From Hippasteria phrygiana (lineage: Eukaryota; Echinodermata; Asteroidea; Valvatida; Goniasteridae), in NCBI GenBank assembly GCA_037893225.1, contig JAZGUH010000122.1, positions 186,001 to 250,000 of the forward strand: a stretch of 64,000 nt of DNA, in the 5' to 3' direction. The translations under genes were made by a program, and so were the position numbers. This document shows, one piece after another, positions 22,611 to 34,215 of the stretch (its first letter is position 1; every line of letters starts with the position of its first letter). Under the pieces are notes generated by a model. It worked only from the letters and a program-made list of their open reading frames with translations, did not search any database and was not told the DNA's origin.

Positions 22611-23594
22611 TGAGCAAAAATCAAATGAATGGAATTGATCGGAAGCAAGCCAAAAATGGTTACAAAATATAAAGGAAGTCATTTGTTTAAATATTTCATC
22701 ACTTTCAACCATCATGTACATCTTTTGTAGTTTGGTTTTAAACAAATGTGCAGCAAATTTCATTTTTAACCATGTTTAGTTAACATGAACTTCACAATGT
22801 AAATTTGTTCTTTTTACTCGGACGCCATCGTCCGAGTAAAATACATTTAGAATTTAGGATTTTAATAAAACAAAAACTGGTAGTATATTACAGAATTGTT
22901 TTTTAGTCTCTAATTGACTTCAAGATCCTATGTACTTGTGACCTGTTATGGGCACACTAGCACTCAAATTGTTACTTTCCGGACCTTAGGTTTAAAAGTA
23001 AAAAAAAAAGGTTCAATATGGCAAGACATATCTGAGTTTCTAGTCTTCAAATTACTGCTGCCTCATCTGGGTTATCAAGAGCCTAAATGGGGATTCTCAT
23101 GTAATTGGCCATCACATCACTGGCACCTGTCTATTTTCAGATGAGAGCTTATGGGCATTTCTCAAACCCTGGCTGGGGCTTCGTCTCCAGCTATTCCCCA
23201 GCCCCATTGCCAATCTGAAGCCTTGAATACGTAAATGAATAAACAGGGTCAGGATTAAAATATAAGATTTTGATGTACATATGGCAAAAAAAGTGTCCAG
23301 GATCTTGCCAAATCTGGGGACATAAAATTACGCGAAGCCGAAGCCCGAGCCATGTGGAGTTGGATAAATTAGACAGGAAACTGTCCCACAAACTGGGTCA
23401 ATGTGCCCGGGCCAAACTTCGCATCGTCAACAATGGTCCAACCAATTAACAGAATTTAGAGTCCAACTATCAGTAGTTGCTTTTGACTTTGTAGCATATG
23501 TGCGGCTCGCAAAATCAAAATTAACGCAGCGGTCATTTTTCAGGAAACTGTTGTATCGTGACGGTTATTAAGCGGATCCTAGCGAGGCAAAGCT
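22611..23594. other. Downstream region of the RNF141-type gene
   Basis: No gene seen. Part of this should be the 3' UTR of the minus-strand RNF141-type gene, but I found no well-placed AATAAA on that strand close to the stop codon. Confidence 0.35.
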
Positions 23595-26500
23595 TTATGG
23601 CCCGTTGTAAGAGACGGACTCCCATTCCTCAACCTCTGATCTGTTTGTTTGTGTATTGCCTCCTCTTCGCTGCTCCTTACTGTCGGCTATACTCATCAGG
23701 TATGTGGTCATCTCGTCGGTGTTCGGTTTGTCAGGGAAGGCCCAGAGGTCGTTGGTGGTGCCGATGTCGTCCATGCACATGGGGCAGGTGTTGTGTAGTT
23801 TCCTCCTGTGGGGGCGAGTGGGGGAAGAGGGTGGGTATATGAAGCTGTGTGTTATGTTACAATTTACAATTGATTTTTTGTCCTTGACTGGAGGCTCAGA
23901 AACTTCACAATGGGGTTCTTCCAGGGGTAAATTCAAGGGGGTGGGGAGGGGGTTCAACTCCAATTTCCTGCTCTTTGCAATTTGTTGATTTCATTAGTGT
24001 TCAGAGGTGAGACTGGCCAAAAATGAAAAATCCACGAAATCCACAAAAAATCCACGAGGACCCCAGATCAACATGTAGTTTGTATTTGCCTAAAAGCACC
24101 CCCTTAAAATATCCGTTTTTATTGGTCTATATCCACTTTTACAGGCAAAAACATGTGCAAATTCCTATTAAAATTGGAGGATTCAGGACTGTTAGGAGTT
24201 AACCCTAACCCCCAGGGTGTGTGGAAATTTGTATTGATATTGAATGGATTCAGCAGGGGACAACACCTCAGGAATTCCAGATTGCAAAAGAGATTCTTTA
24301 AAAATTCTTTAACAATTCTGAAATTCCGACAAAAAAATCCTGGAATCAGGACAAATCCTGACAAATCTCACCTCTGAGTATATATTTTTTTTCTCTTTTG
24401 TGTGTGTTGTGTTGTATTGTTGCTTGTACGAAGCCCATTTGGGGACTTTTGTCTTTTCCAAACGTTTCCTGGATCCACTCCTTCATAATGGCATCCCTCT
24501 TTAATTTGTCAAATTATCATTTTTTAAACTAACAATTGAAGTCCTTTACCACTTCATGAGGTAAGAATATCAGGGGTGAGATTTGAGGAAAACGAAAAAT
24601 ACACAAATCATTCAAAGGCATTGATTTGTATGGTGTTGCTGAAAAATGCATTTTCTACCAAAAGATGCGGTTCAAAATTGCAAAAAATACAGTGATTGGA
24701 ATGAAAAGAAGACTGTTTCAGGTTGCTGAGGTCATTTTGGAATGATGAAAACAATTTAAGGACAAAAAACATCGTCCGGAAATCAGTGGAAGACGTCTCA
24801 CCATTTCTATATTTAATCTCCTCCGATTTCCAAATAAGCCAGTTCGGTATTTCGACTGTGCATGTGCACAATGACATTTTTATCCCGAATGACCCGCTTG
24901 ACCTATGCGCACGTGTGAACGCAAAAGGTGCTCGCACAACGCGCGCGTGTTAGATTCAATCAGAATGGGCGTTCGCGTAGCATGGCATGACATTATGTCA
25001 GAAATTTTATCCCGAATAACCTTTGACCTTTGAGATACCGAAATGGCTCATTGTCCAAGGATAGGCAGTAAAATATTCTTTCTTACCAGTCTTCGATGCA
25101 TTGCTGGCAATAGGTGTGAGTGCAGCTCAGGGCAACGTCCGATTTCTTCTCCATGCAGATACAACAATCGTCTTCATCGATGGATTCTAGGGACACCTGC
25201 TCAACACTGCGATCATAAGAATGGTGACAAAGATCCATCAACTATAAATACTATACGGAAATCTGCTTGGCACTAAGGACATTTCTGTACAGCATTGCAG
25301 TTGCTGGTATTTCAGCATAGGGCTGTCCCCAAGATAGCAAATATTCAAATATTCGATCATCAACCGAATATTCGAATAGCTTTTTGCCGGTTCGAATATT
25401 CAAAAAAATACATATGCACGTACAGATACGGCACTTAGCAGTGTCAAATGCCGCATTTTTTGTGGACAGAGGTTTATTGTTCCCGACTGTTAACCAGTTC
25501 ACGTCGGGATTATTTTGACATTAACGGACCCAGCCGCGGGAATATTTTTCCCGAGCCTAGATGCCAGACTGGTTCAGGCAGAATCAGGCCGTAATCTGCA
25601 GGCAGAACACCCTGATATTTCCGGCCTCGCTCGCTGCCAGCGGGTCACTGACAGATAGATACCGGTCTCCATCGAGTACGTGTTTATCAGTCAGCCGTTC
25701 CGAGTACGGCAAAACTTTTGCATGTTAACTTGTCATCCGACTCGAACTGGTTAAACCCTTGACACTTCTAAAATAATTTTTGCAGAAACTCACGCTGGAT
25801 TTTGGTTTCTTGTCTCGTAATTATCTTGATACAATGCTAAAAATGTTGATCGGGTGGTTTATAATATCGATCGCCGCATGTAAAACACCGGAGTGCTTTG
25901 CGAGCCACTTTTCACTGGTGCGGCATGCAGTTGCAGCAGACGCCTGAAAGACTTGATCGGCGAGTATCGAATATTCGGTCAAGCCCAGTCTCGAATAATC
26001 GAATATTAAATTATTCAAAAATGAACAGCCCTATTGCAGCACGAATTACATCATAAAACTTGAAGGCTATGTTCAATCAAGATTTCCTGAGCGTATACTT
26101 CAATTTCAAATCTGTAACTTCTTGTTACTGCACACTGTGGTTGAAGAAACACCGACCTTTATCAAAGATAAATTTTTTTTTTCTGTTGTGATTTGTTTGA
26201 CAATCAAGATAAATTATGATACACTTTTCACATTATGCACTTGAAAACGATCGATCACCCGGGAAATTCAGTCCTCTTAAATATACAATATACATGTACT
26301 TACGAAAGGAAATTCTAGGAGGTTATGACCTAAAAGGTACAAGATAGAGAATAGTGACATCCTGTTCTATCCGACGTACAGGCAGCCTTTTGCTGTTTAA
26401 AGCCCTGTCCGCACTGGACTTTTTTTGGCAAAACTTACCGAGACGATGGGTACTTTTCCCATTTTAAGTCCAGTGCGGACAGCCTAGGACGTTTTCCTCT

Positions 26501-29500
26501 CAGTTACTTTTTCTCAGTCCAGCGGTTACTTCTACCGGGCAACTGCTGCCCAGGAAAAATGACCAGGTAACTTTTCCCGAGACGATAAGTCCAGTGCGGA
26601 CAGTGCGAGTCGGTAAAAGCGAGTCGGTAAAAGCGGCTCAGGAAAGCGTACATCCGGCCCGAGCGCGAGGTCATGCTACACTGGGACACCACACATGCTT
26701 TGCATTGTTTCACCGCGGTGCGGTGCACGTGGCAAGTTTCCAAATTCCAGTGCGTTGTTCCTCTTTTGGTCGCAATCATGGCATATTTTATTATTGATAC
26801 AGTCGGAAGTTTGATTGGTGCTAAAGATGTAGTCCTACGTGTACACATCAGCCGGAAAAATGAAAAGGCACGTGTAATTTGGGTCAATCGCGTCAATGTA
26901 GAAAGGTCACGCAAAGCGCCCTCATGAGTCCTTATATTGACAGCTCGATTACTTCTACTACGGTCTCGGTAAAATGTTCCCGTGTCGAAAGTCCAATTGC
27001 GGACAGTGTTCACATTTGACCATTTTACCATCGTCTCAGTAAAACCTTCCAAAAAAAAAATCCAGTGCGGACACGGCTTAACCCTAACCCATGTGGCACT
27101 TTAACTAGGAAGTGTCCTCAACCTGTCAAAATCCATCACTGTCTAGTATATCTATGGCACATTCTTTGGACTTGGACAAATTGGGGCATCATAGCTCCAT
27201 GTAAAGTAATGGTGCCAAGGCGCTACCAGTCCTGAACCCATCAAAATCCAACACAACATGGTGTTGGATTTTGGCAGATTTGGGACAGTTAGAGTTAAAT
27301 AAAAAAACTTACGTTGCAAATATTGTGGAAACTTCGAGCCAACCATCTGGAATTCGGGAATCAGGATGACCGACCTCGTTCAATTCACTGAGCTCAGCCC
27401 TTTGTTCATCTTTGGGAGTTTCGTGTGATGCCTCGCTGAGCCTGCACGTACATCTTGCATCTCGCTCATCTCCGCTACCGCGGCTATCATCTCCAGCATT
27501 CGTTGGCTGTTCTTGAATCATCCTGCATCCCTCCGTTTCTTCTCTTGTTCTGAGTCGGTCCTCGATGCTCTTGCATTGCTGCATGATACTGCCGTAGACT
27601 TGCACAAACTGTTTCAGCGTCATCGTCCGTGTAGACTCGCATGCATGATCTGCATATGTCATCTGCAGGACATGATACAAGTGCGTAGAAGTGCAGGAAC
27701 AGTTTGCGGCTGAGAGTTTACATACACTTAGAAATTGTTCTTCCGTTGTTCCTGGGACTGTCCTATTTTTTGTGCAATTTTTCTATTTCTTCCTCATGCA
27801 ATTTGGTTCACAGCTATAGACCTATCCGCCGAACAAAATTAGAAGCCATCTTTGGGTACCCAATTGAGCGTTACCATATACGCGCACACTCAGTGCGCCT
27901 ATGACCAATAGGATTGCCAAAGTAAACACGCGCCTCAAATGTAAGCACGCGTATGACGCGTGCTCTAGTGCAGTACCGCCCGATTAGGTACCCAAAGATG
28001 GCTTCCAATTTTGTTCGTCGGATTTGTCTATAGGATAAATTAGCAATTAGCTTGCGGGACAGTGGTGTATGTTGTAATGTATTCATAAATATTCATGTTT
28101 ATGTTAATTAACTGCTGAGTGTGCGCACTGCTGAGTGTGCGCACTGCTGAGTGTGCTCATTGAACGTGTGTAGCATACGTACAGTATAGTCTGCATGTAC
28201 AATGAACCACTCTCAATACTGGCAAGTACAGTGTGCGTCACATTCATCTTGAGCTCTCCGGATCATTACAAAAGCTTTTTGTGTGTCGAGATCACCACAA
28301 GCTAGTAAAGCCTTCGTACAGCTAAATTTTAGGTGAATTTGTTGCACCAGAACAGACATCCGCAGCTGTTCACTACTGTACATATATATGTGCAACCTCA
28401 ACTCGTGTTACATCAAGATTACCGAGACTAGCGAAATTTACACTATTACACTACAGGTCCTAGCTACAAGAGTACTAAAAATGAGTGACTGGAATCTAGA
28501 CGAATCTAAACGACACACCTGAAGAGCAGTCACAGGTAGAAGGATTCATGTGAGCCTTGAAATGTTAATTGAATACCAACAATGCCCATAGCCACGGTTT
28601 GAAAAAGACCACCTGGCCGGTTATCGTCTATATGCACATTCCTGCACATCATCCATTGTTTGCCTATTGTGTGCATACGCTTGGCCGCACAAGCCCGTAT
28701 GGCATACATACCCTATTAACCCCTTGGGTGCGGGTATTATATGGGGGTGCAGGGGCGCCATGCCGGCTTGCGCAGAAGCGAAACGGAAACAAGAGGCTTG
28801 TGCAGCCAAGCATAACGTACACAATACCCCAATAATGGATTGAAAATGCAGAGATTGGCGTGTGTATAAGTCAACCGGCCAGGTGGCAATTTTCAATCCG
28901 CACATGTGTGTGTCAACCAGACGCAAGGGGTTAATCCGAACCCCCTAGGCATTTTTACTAGGAGGCTTCCCTCAACCTGTCAAAATCCAACACTGTGCAG
29001 TATACCTATGGCACATTCTTTGGACTTGGACAAATTGGGGCATCATAGCTCCATGTAAAGTAATGGTGCCAAGGCCCTGCAGTACTGAACCCATCAAAAC
29101 TCGACAAAACCTGCTGTTGGAGTTTGCAAAACCAAGAGCCTACTTCATAGCTCAGATAAAGAACAGAAACAAATCCTGCATTATTTTGTTATTTTATGTC
29201 GGGGTTGGAGGGGGGGGGGGGGCTGAGGAAAACGCCTCCATCCCCACTTATCTCATCTTCAATACCTACCTTATGACACTGGATTCTGACGCGTGACTTC
29301 CAGAGTATTGACGTGCAGTCTGTTCCTTGAATAATACTGAAGACCAGGTATTTGCCTTTGGAGTTGCTTAATGAGTTCGATCTGTAAAATGTTGGGAGTT
29401 GAATGACAAATACAAGGACATTAACCCTAACCCACCTGAATCCATCAAAATCCATACCCCTGTTTTGGAGGATTTCGGCGGATTCAGGATACCTCCATAT

Positions 29501-30373
29501 TGAAACCTGGGGGATTTTGATGGATTGAGGATTGTAAGCCTAGCGGTACTGCAGGATTTTGATGGATTCAGGATGCCTCCATATTGAGCAGTCACCAAAA
29601 CCAACTTTTTGTGCATTTTTGACAAAATTAGTGGATTTTGGCGGCTTCAGGATACTTTCTAGTCAAGTTACCCAAGGGGTTAGGGTTAAGGGAAAATACA
29701 TGTACATCGAGGCTATCACGCCCTCTAGCTATGACAGCAAGGGTGAAGATTCAGGGGGTGGGGGTTAGAGGGTGGGGGTTAGAGGGTGGGGGTTAGAGGG
29801 TGGGGGTTAGAGGGTGGGGGTCAGAGGGTGGGGGTCAGAGGGTGGGGTACATCCATAAATTCCCTGTAGTACTGTTGGAAAGTGGGTTAAAATGCGGATA
29901 TTTATATGAATATGTATAATTAATACACAACGTGTAACAAACATCGCCCACAACTCTGAGCATGCACAAATGAGCTTGGTACAAAACAATACTAGCAGTT
30001 GATTCTTGTTGCCAGACCAAAACACGAAGGGGACCACAACAATGTATACCATTTGAAGCCAACGATGCTTTGTGGTCATTTCCCAGCAGCACCGTGCGTG
30101 CCTCGGTGTACGATGGCTGTTTTGTCATGAGCCTAGAGCTGGAATTTTCAAGCAAATTTTTCCTGTATTTCTGCTATCTTGCTATGCCCCACAGTGATAA
30201 TTTGATGACCTCTAGAGCGCTTACATTGTGTTAAGCCTCTCCACAGCTTGCACAAATTCTGCATATTTCAACGTGGCCACCTGCTTGAGAAGGTGTCCTT
30301 GTGAGAAGACGAAGTCCCTCCATTCAGCCAAGCTGCTGTGCTTGTTGGAGCTGCTGCTGTGATTGTGACCCAT
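23595..30373 (-). CDS. RNF141: RNF141-type RING-finger E3 ubiquitin ligase
   Basis: Exons: 30373-30225, 29381-29270, 27662-27313, 25206-25087, 23805-23595; all GT-AG and in phase, 313 aa, TAA stop. The N-terminus MGHNHSSSS is an N-myristoylation signal, as in vertebrate RNF141. KYAEFVQAVERL, GKYLVFSIIQG, STRTMTLKQFVQVYG follow the order of RNF141 blocks. A Cys3-His-Cys4 RING lies at 218-254 (C218, C221, C232, H234, C237, C240, C251, C254), then LWAFPDKPNTDEMTTYLMSIAD, the RNF141 tail. It is longer than the ~230-aa vertebrate protein because of a polar insert (about 115-195) and a Ser/Glu-rich C-terminus. The residue after C254 is Met where the linchpin Arg is expected. An acceptor directly before the ATG implies a noncoding 5' exon. 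Introns hold many MITEs. Confidence 0.9.
25318..26033. mobile_element. hAT-like nonautonomous element in RNF141 intron 3
   Basis: Ends TAGGGCTGTCCCC and GAACAGCCCTA are inverted and flanked by an 8-bp duplication (TTTCAGCA / TTGCAGCA, one mismatch). Subterminal regions are full of TATTCGAATA repeats. 716 bp, no transposase seen. Confidence 0.7.
26401..27077. mobile_element. TTAA-flanked MITE with GTCCGCACTGGA termini
   Basis: Left AGCCCTGTCCGCACTGGACT and right complement (TCCAGTGCGGACACGGC) are inverted; the motif AGTCCAGTGCGGACAG recurs twice more inside (about 26467 and 26590), as do GAGACGAT blocks. TTAA flanks both sides, and the right TTAA is shared with the next element. A 182-aa minus frame inside has no recognisable domain. 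Confidence 0.65.
27078..27298. mobile_element. TTAA MITE with telomere-like ends, copy 2
   Basis: Begins TTAACCCTAACCC, ends CAGTTAGAGTTAA. The inside (TCAAAATCCA… and GGACTTGGACAAATTGGGGC) is repeated at 28950-29110. It ends 14 bases from exon 3 of the RNF141-type gene, beside its donor. Confidence 0.6.
27824..28033. mobile_element. 210-bp inverted-repeat MITE in RNF141 intron 2
   Basis: Arms CTATAGACCTATCCGCCGAA… and the complementary …GTTCGTCGGATTTGTCTATAG share over 45 bases (including GCCATCTTTGGGTACC). No coding sequence. Confidence 0.65.
28590..29110. repeat. Foldback repeat and degenerate TTAA-type MITE
   Basis: ACCACCTGGCCGGTTATCG near 28607 and its near complement near 28878 form inverted arms of a ~330-bp element. 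Next to it (28931-29110) is a copy of the internal part of the 27.1-kb TTAA element with damaged ends. All in RNF141 intron 2. Confidence 0.5.
29421..29689. mobile_element. TTAA MITE with telomere-like ends, copy 3
   Basis: Begins TTAACCCTAACCC and ends GGGGTTAGGGTTAA. Inside, a ~20-base unit (GATTTTGATGGATTCAGGAT and variants) is repeated several times in both orientations. It lies in intron 1 of the RNF141-type gene. Confidence 0.65.
29754..29848. repeat. 15-bp minisatellite, ~6 units
   Basis: Unit GGGGGTTAGAGGGTG, with TTAGA changing to TCAGA in the last units. In RNF141 intron 1, 65 bases from a TTAA MITE. Confidence 0.85.
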
Positions 30374-30827
30374 CTGTGGATGAAATTAAAGGACAAAAGA
30401 AAGGCTTGAACAAGTCTTTGAATATTTCATCAGTTTATACAATATGCACCTATCAGCTGTTCCCTGATGGTGAATATTTCATTTTAGTGACTTGTCTTTA
30501 CTTTGTTTTTATACATGTATTTATATATTTTATCAAAGTTCATGTTTTTGAATGTTTTTACCATGATTGAATAAATTTGAATCTTGAATCTTGAATCTTA
30601 CTGGATTATATTTACAGTACACCCCACAAAAAACCAAAGAAAAGATTTTACTTTTAATACCCTCCACCAAAATGGGTCAGAAAAATCTGACAAAATAATC
30701 CTTCACTCATGTTTAGAATACAGAATTGTATAAACACATGGCACAACCCTAAAGTCTGAGACTTTAATCATGAAATATCTGTGCAATACAGGAAGAAAGT
30801 TTGTGTTGTTGTTTACATACAAGTTAA
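30374..30827. other. 5' flank of the RNF141-type gene
   Basis: A strong acceptor (minus strand, TTTAATTTCATCCACAG) abuts the start codon, so the noncoding first exon must lie further upstream. I could not place it. Plus-strand GAATCTTGAATCTTGAATCTT near 30578 is a short tandem repeat. Confidence 0.4.
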
Positions 30828-31266
30828 GGCGATTGTGTAGTGTAGGGCCCTGTTCCCTATAACTTTATAAGGAAACAAAAATCCACGGAATTGCCAAACT
30901 AGTTAGCGACATTACAAACCAACAGGTATGCCGTTGATAAAGGTCAGGGTTTTAGTTTTTGAGGGAAATTTGGGGGTAAAGCGGCGAAGACGACAAAATG
31001 CTACTCGAAAATAAAAGATGCCGATCACCGCGACGCACAGTAAACACGCAAAACCGCGTTGATTCGGATGGCAACTGCCGTAAAGCGCGTAACTTAAGAA
31101 AATTGCATTTTCTACCTTAATAAACTGTTCAAAATTACAAAAAAAGATGTCAAAAGAATTAAGAGAAGTCTGCTTGAGGTTAAAACAGTCATTTTGGAAT
31201 GAGAAAAAATACCCTCGACTCTATTTTGATCAAAACTAAAGAGGGGTCCTACACTACACAATCGCC
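30828..31266 (+). mobile_element. 439-bp-family MITE, intact copy D
   Basis: Ends GGCGATTGTGTAGTGTAGGG and CCTACACTACACAATCGCC are inverted; 8-bp duplication CAAGTTAA / TAAGTTAA (one mismatch). The same length as copy B. A CG-rich block (GATCACCGCGACGCACAG, AACCGCG) sits in the middle. Noncoding. Confidence 0.85.
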
Positions 31267-32283
31267 TAAGTTAATTTCTTTAACTCATTTTTTCACAAAT
31301 TTTGCCGATATAAATCAAATCTTGAACTAACAGGACAGGTTGTGCCATATGTTCAGACAGTTGTTATCAAGGTCATGACAAGGGAGGGCCAAGATTCTGC
31401 TGTTCCTGACCCATTTTCAATGATTTTGGTGAGTACTGAGTGGTACTGACTTTAAACTTAAAGTAAACATTTTCCAAACCAAAATTCACACCCTTGGGCA
31501 CGAAAAAAGATTCCAATCCCGACGTCCGGCATGGGGCTGCCCACGGGGGGAAGGGTGGGGCAAACATTCCTACTAGGTACAGGTGCATTAGTTACAACAG
31601 TAATGGCGGACCGGGTAACCAGTCTACCTTTAAGGTAGACTGGTTACCTTAGCCTTGCAAAAGCATGTCACTCGTGACAGAGAAATCATCAAATGAACAA
31701 CAATTTAACAACAAAACTTTATCAGCGACTTAAAGAAAATTTCTCCGATACATGGCATATTACATTTATTTCATATCCCGAGTCAACCATCCAGCTTCCA
31801 TGGTATCTGTGCCAAGTTTCGGAGAAGTCGTAACAAAATTTCTTCTTTCTTGGAAGCAGCCATTTTACGAGGCTCTTTCTAAAAATATATTAGAGTTTGT
31901 TCCTTGATAGTGATATAAAACTATAAAAACGGATTAGTGCCAGTTTTAATTATTGTCATATAGTATTATATGGTATATAAAAATCCAACCTTCATGTAAC
32001 ATGTGTAACCAGTTGAATAAAGTGTTTAACTTAATATTATTTTTGTAATACGTTATCGAGGCTACGCTGCTTTGCTGTAAGGTCGTAGGTCAACATTGAA
32101 AACCGAGGGAAATTTTTTGCAAATGGCATGAATGTTGACGTTGGCCGCTGTAACAAATAGAATTCCGTATAAACTGCTGTAAGTATCAAACTTCGGTTTT
32201 CCTGTTCATTGTTCTAGCAGTGTCAATAAATCTGATTTTAATTTCTACATGTCATTATATGTACACTGTGTACACTGATTAAA
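31267..32283. other. Intergenic, small hairpin only
   Basis: A 16-base perfect hairpin (GGTAACCAGTCTACCT with its complement) lies near 31614-31649. No gene is supported. Confidence 0.4.
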
Positions 32284-33084
32284 CGGTCATGCTATTGCTA
32301 GGCCGATTTAGCAGGGTCAACTCGCGTACCCGGCCGGCCGAGTCAACTCGTACCCGAGTCAACTCGTACTCCCCAATTAAGAAGTTTCCATATACTGTCC
32401 TTTATTTGAACCGTCTAAAAATAAATATATTTCTTCTTTTTTTCCCACCGACGATGTGGGTGATTGTGCGAACGTCTATGGAGAATGTCGTGTTATTTGA
32501 ATTTTTTTTTTTTGGGCATTGGTTCGAATTTTTATCTGTGTCTTTTTAATATTCTAAATGATACTTTCTTTTGCCCCTCCGAGCTCCCTGTCATATTTTT
32601 TAGAAAATTGATAATGATTGACTGTGCTTACTGTTTTACCCTCGCCAAGAAAATACTGGTTTTCTTTGCATGTTTCATATTACTATTAAATTACGCTTCA
32701 TATAAAATGCGCTTGAAATATATTTATCTTTAAGAAGTAATTTCAACTAATTGTATTTAATTATTTATTTTGCATTGGCCATCTATTTTAATGAATACTG
32801 CAGTGACTGCACGTGACTTAAATCAATTTTTGTGAATATGGGTCGGCTCTGAAAAGAGCCGTTTGGTTTTGAATGGCGCCCGTCTACAGCGCTGGCAGGG
32901 TGAGATACTTCAAAACACTTTGCAAAAAATCACTACATTAACAATAGGCCTAACTGATTAAATACCGTTTAAAAAGAAATGTTTTAAGTTTTGATTTAAA
33001 ATTCTTTTCCACAGATTAGGATTAGGTGCATAAATGGATTACCGTATGCCTGATGTTTCTCTAAGTCTAATTATAGGTACATGT

Positions 33085-33240
33085 AAGCACTTATCCAGAA
33101 CCACCAAAATGACATCGTCACGCGCATCGCGCATTGTGCCTATTCAATAAGGCCTTGTGCCTAGTATTCAATAAGGCCTTGTGCATTTCAGTAATACATG
33201 ACGATGTCATTTTGGTGGTTCTGGATAAGTGCTTACCCTA
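33085..33240. mobile_element. Hairpin MITE inside the 1.9-kb element
   Basis: Arms of about 45 bases (AAGCACTTATCCAGAACCAC and complement) enclose a loop in which CTATTCAATAAGGCCTTGTGC-like sequence is duplicated. Noncoding. Confidence 0.7.
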
Positions 33241-33342
33241 ATTATACATGTATGAAATGAAACTGAATGATGATTTCGCGCAAAACCAAATTGAAGACGT
33301 GCTTGTATTATGTTTGCTTGTGTGCGTGCACGCACCTGAGCC

Positions 33343-33691
33343 TGAGTACGAGTGGACTCGGGGACGAGTGGACTCGGGGACGAGTGGACTCGGGGACGAG
33401 TGGACTCGGGGACGAGTGGACTCGGGGACGAGTGGACTCGGGGACGAGTGGACTCGGGGACGAGTGGACTCGGGGACGAGTGGACTCGGGGACGAGTGGA
33501 CTCGGGGACGAGTGGACTCGGGGACGAGTGGACTCGGGGACGAGTTGACTCGGGGACGAGTTGACTCGGGGACGAGTTGACTCGGGGACGAGTTGACTCG
33601 GGGACGAGTTGACTCGGGGACGAGTTGACTTGGATGTAAATTTTGGGGTACGAGTTGACTCGGGTACGAGTTGACCTGGGTACGAGTTGAC
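33343..33691. repeat. 16-bp minisatellite, ~20 units
   Basis: Unit GACTCGGGGACGAGTG, near-perfect over about 200 bases, then a block with GAGTTG in place of GAGTGG, then degenerate units with GGGTACGAGTTGAC. It gives spurious open frames in five phases because 16 is not a multiple of 3 and the unit lacks stops. Confidence 0.9.
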
Positions 33692-34215
33692 CCATTACTG
33701 CTATTCCTATTTTAGCGTCAACAAGCGTCAACAAACCCGATCAGCGTCAACAAAGCATCAACAAGCTCAAAATGCACATTTATGCTTCACAAAAGCTATA
33801 CTTGTATTCATCATCTCGTATTATGTAAGAAATTTGGCTAATTCTCGTTCACAATCCCACATAAAAACAAAATTTTATGACGACAAAATTATGATGAATG
33901 GGCGCCGCCATCTTTGTTTTCTCTTTTGTGCATGCGCGATTGCACCATGTCCCAGAAAAACAAGGTGGCTGCCAGGAAAAAGCACCGTTGATGTCATACT
34001 TTTTCGCTTAAAAATCGCACATTTTAAGATACTTTTAAATACTTATGATACTTTTAAATAATCATAGCAACCCAATGAATATTGTGAACAACATGTTTAG
34101 CTTAACAGTGCTTTTACAAGTTGTTGACGCTTTGTTGACGCTTGTTGACGCTAAATAGCATGACCCCTGATTAAATGATCGCCTGCCTGGTTGCGACATC
34201 AGGATGGTCAGCATG

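Larger units (their letters stand above)
32284..34166. mobile_element. 1.9-kb foldback element with tandem-repeat arms and 9-bp TSD
   Basis: Ends CGGTCATGCTATT and AATAGCATGACCC are inverted and flanked by a perfect 9-bp duplication CTGATTAAA (32275-32283, 34167-34175), as with Mutator-like elements. The left arm carries GGGTCAACTCGCGTACCC units; their inverse (GAGTTGACTCGGGTAC) forms a long array ending at 33691. Next to the right end another inverted pair is built of AGCGTCAACAA units (33713-33770, 34117-34155). A separate hairpin MITE sits at 33085-33240. No transposase is visible. Confidence 0.7.

Noticed and set aside
26504..27052. 182-aa minus-strand frame in RNF141 intron 3
   Set aside because: It lies wholly in a TTAA-flanked MITE with inverted ends; no domain recognised.
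29754..29848. Telomeric or interstitial telomere array
   Set aside because: The unit is GGGGGTTAGAGGGTG (15 bp), not TTAGGG; it is an ordinary minisatellite.
33207..33734. Frames of 70-175 aa with repeating TSGLGDEWTRGRVDSG or PSQLVPESTR
   Set aside because: A 16-bp minisatellite read in all phases; not a protein-coding gene.
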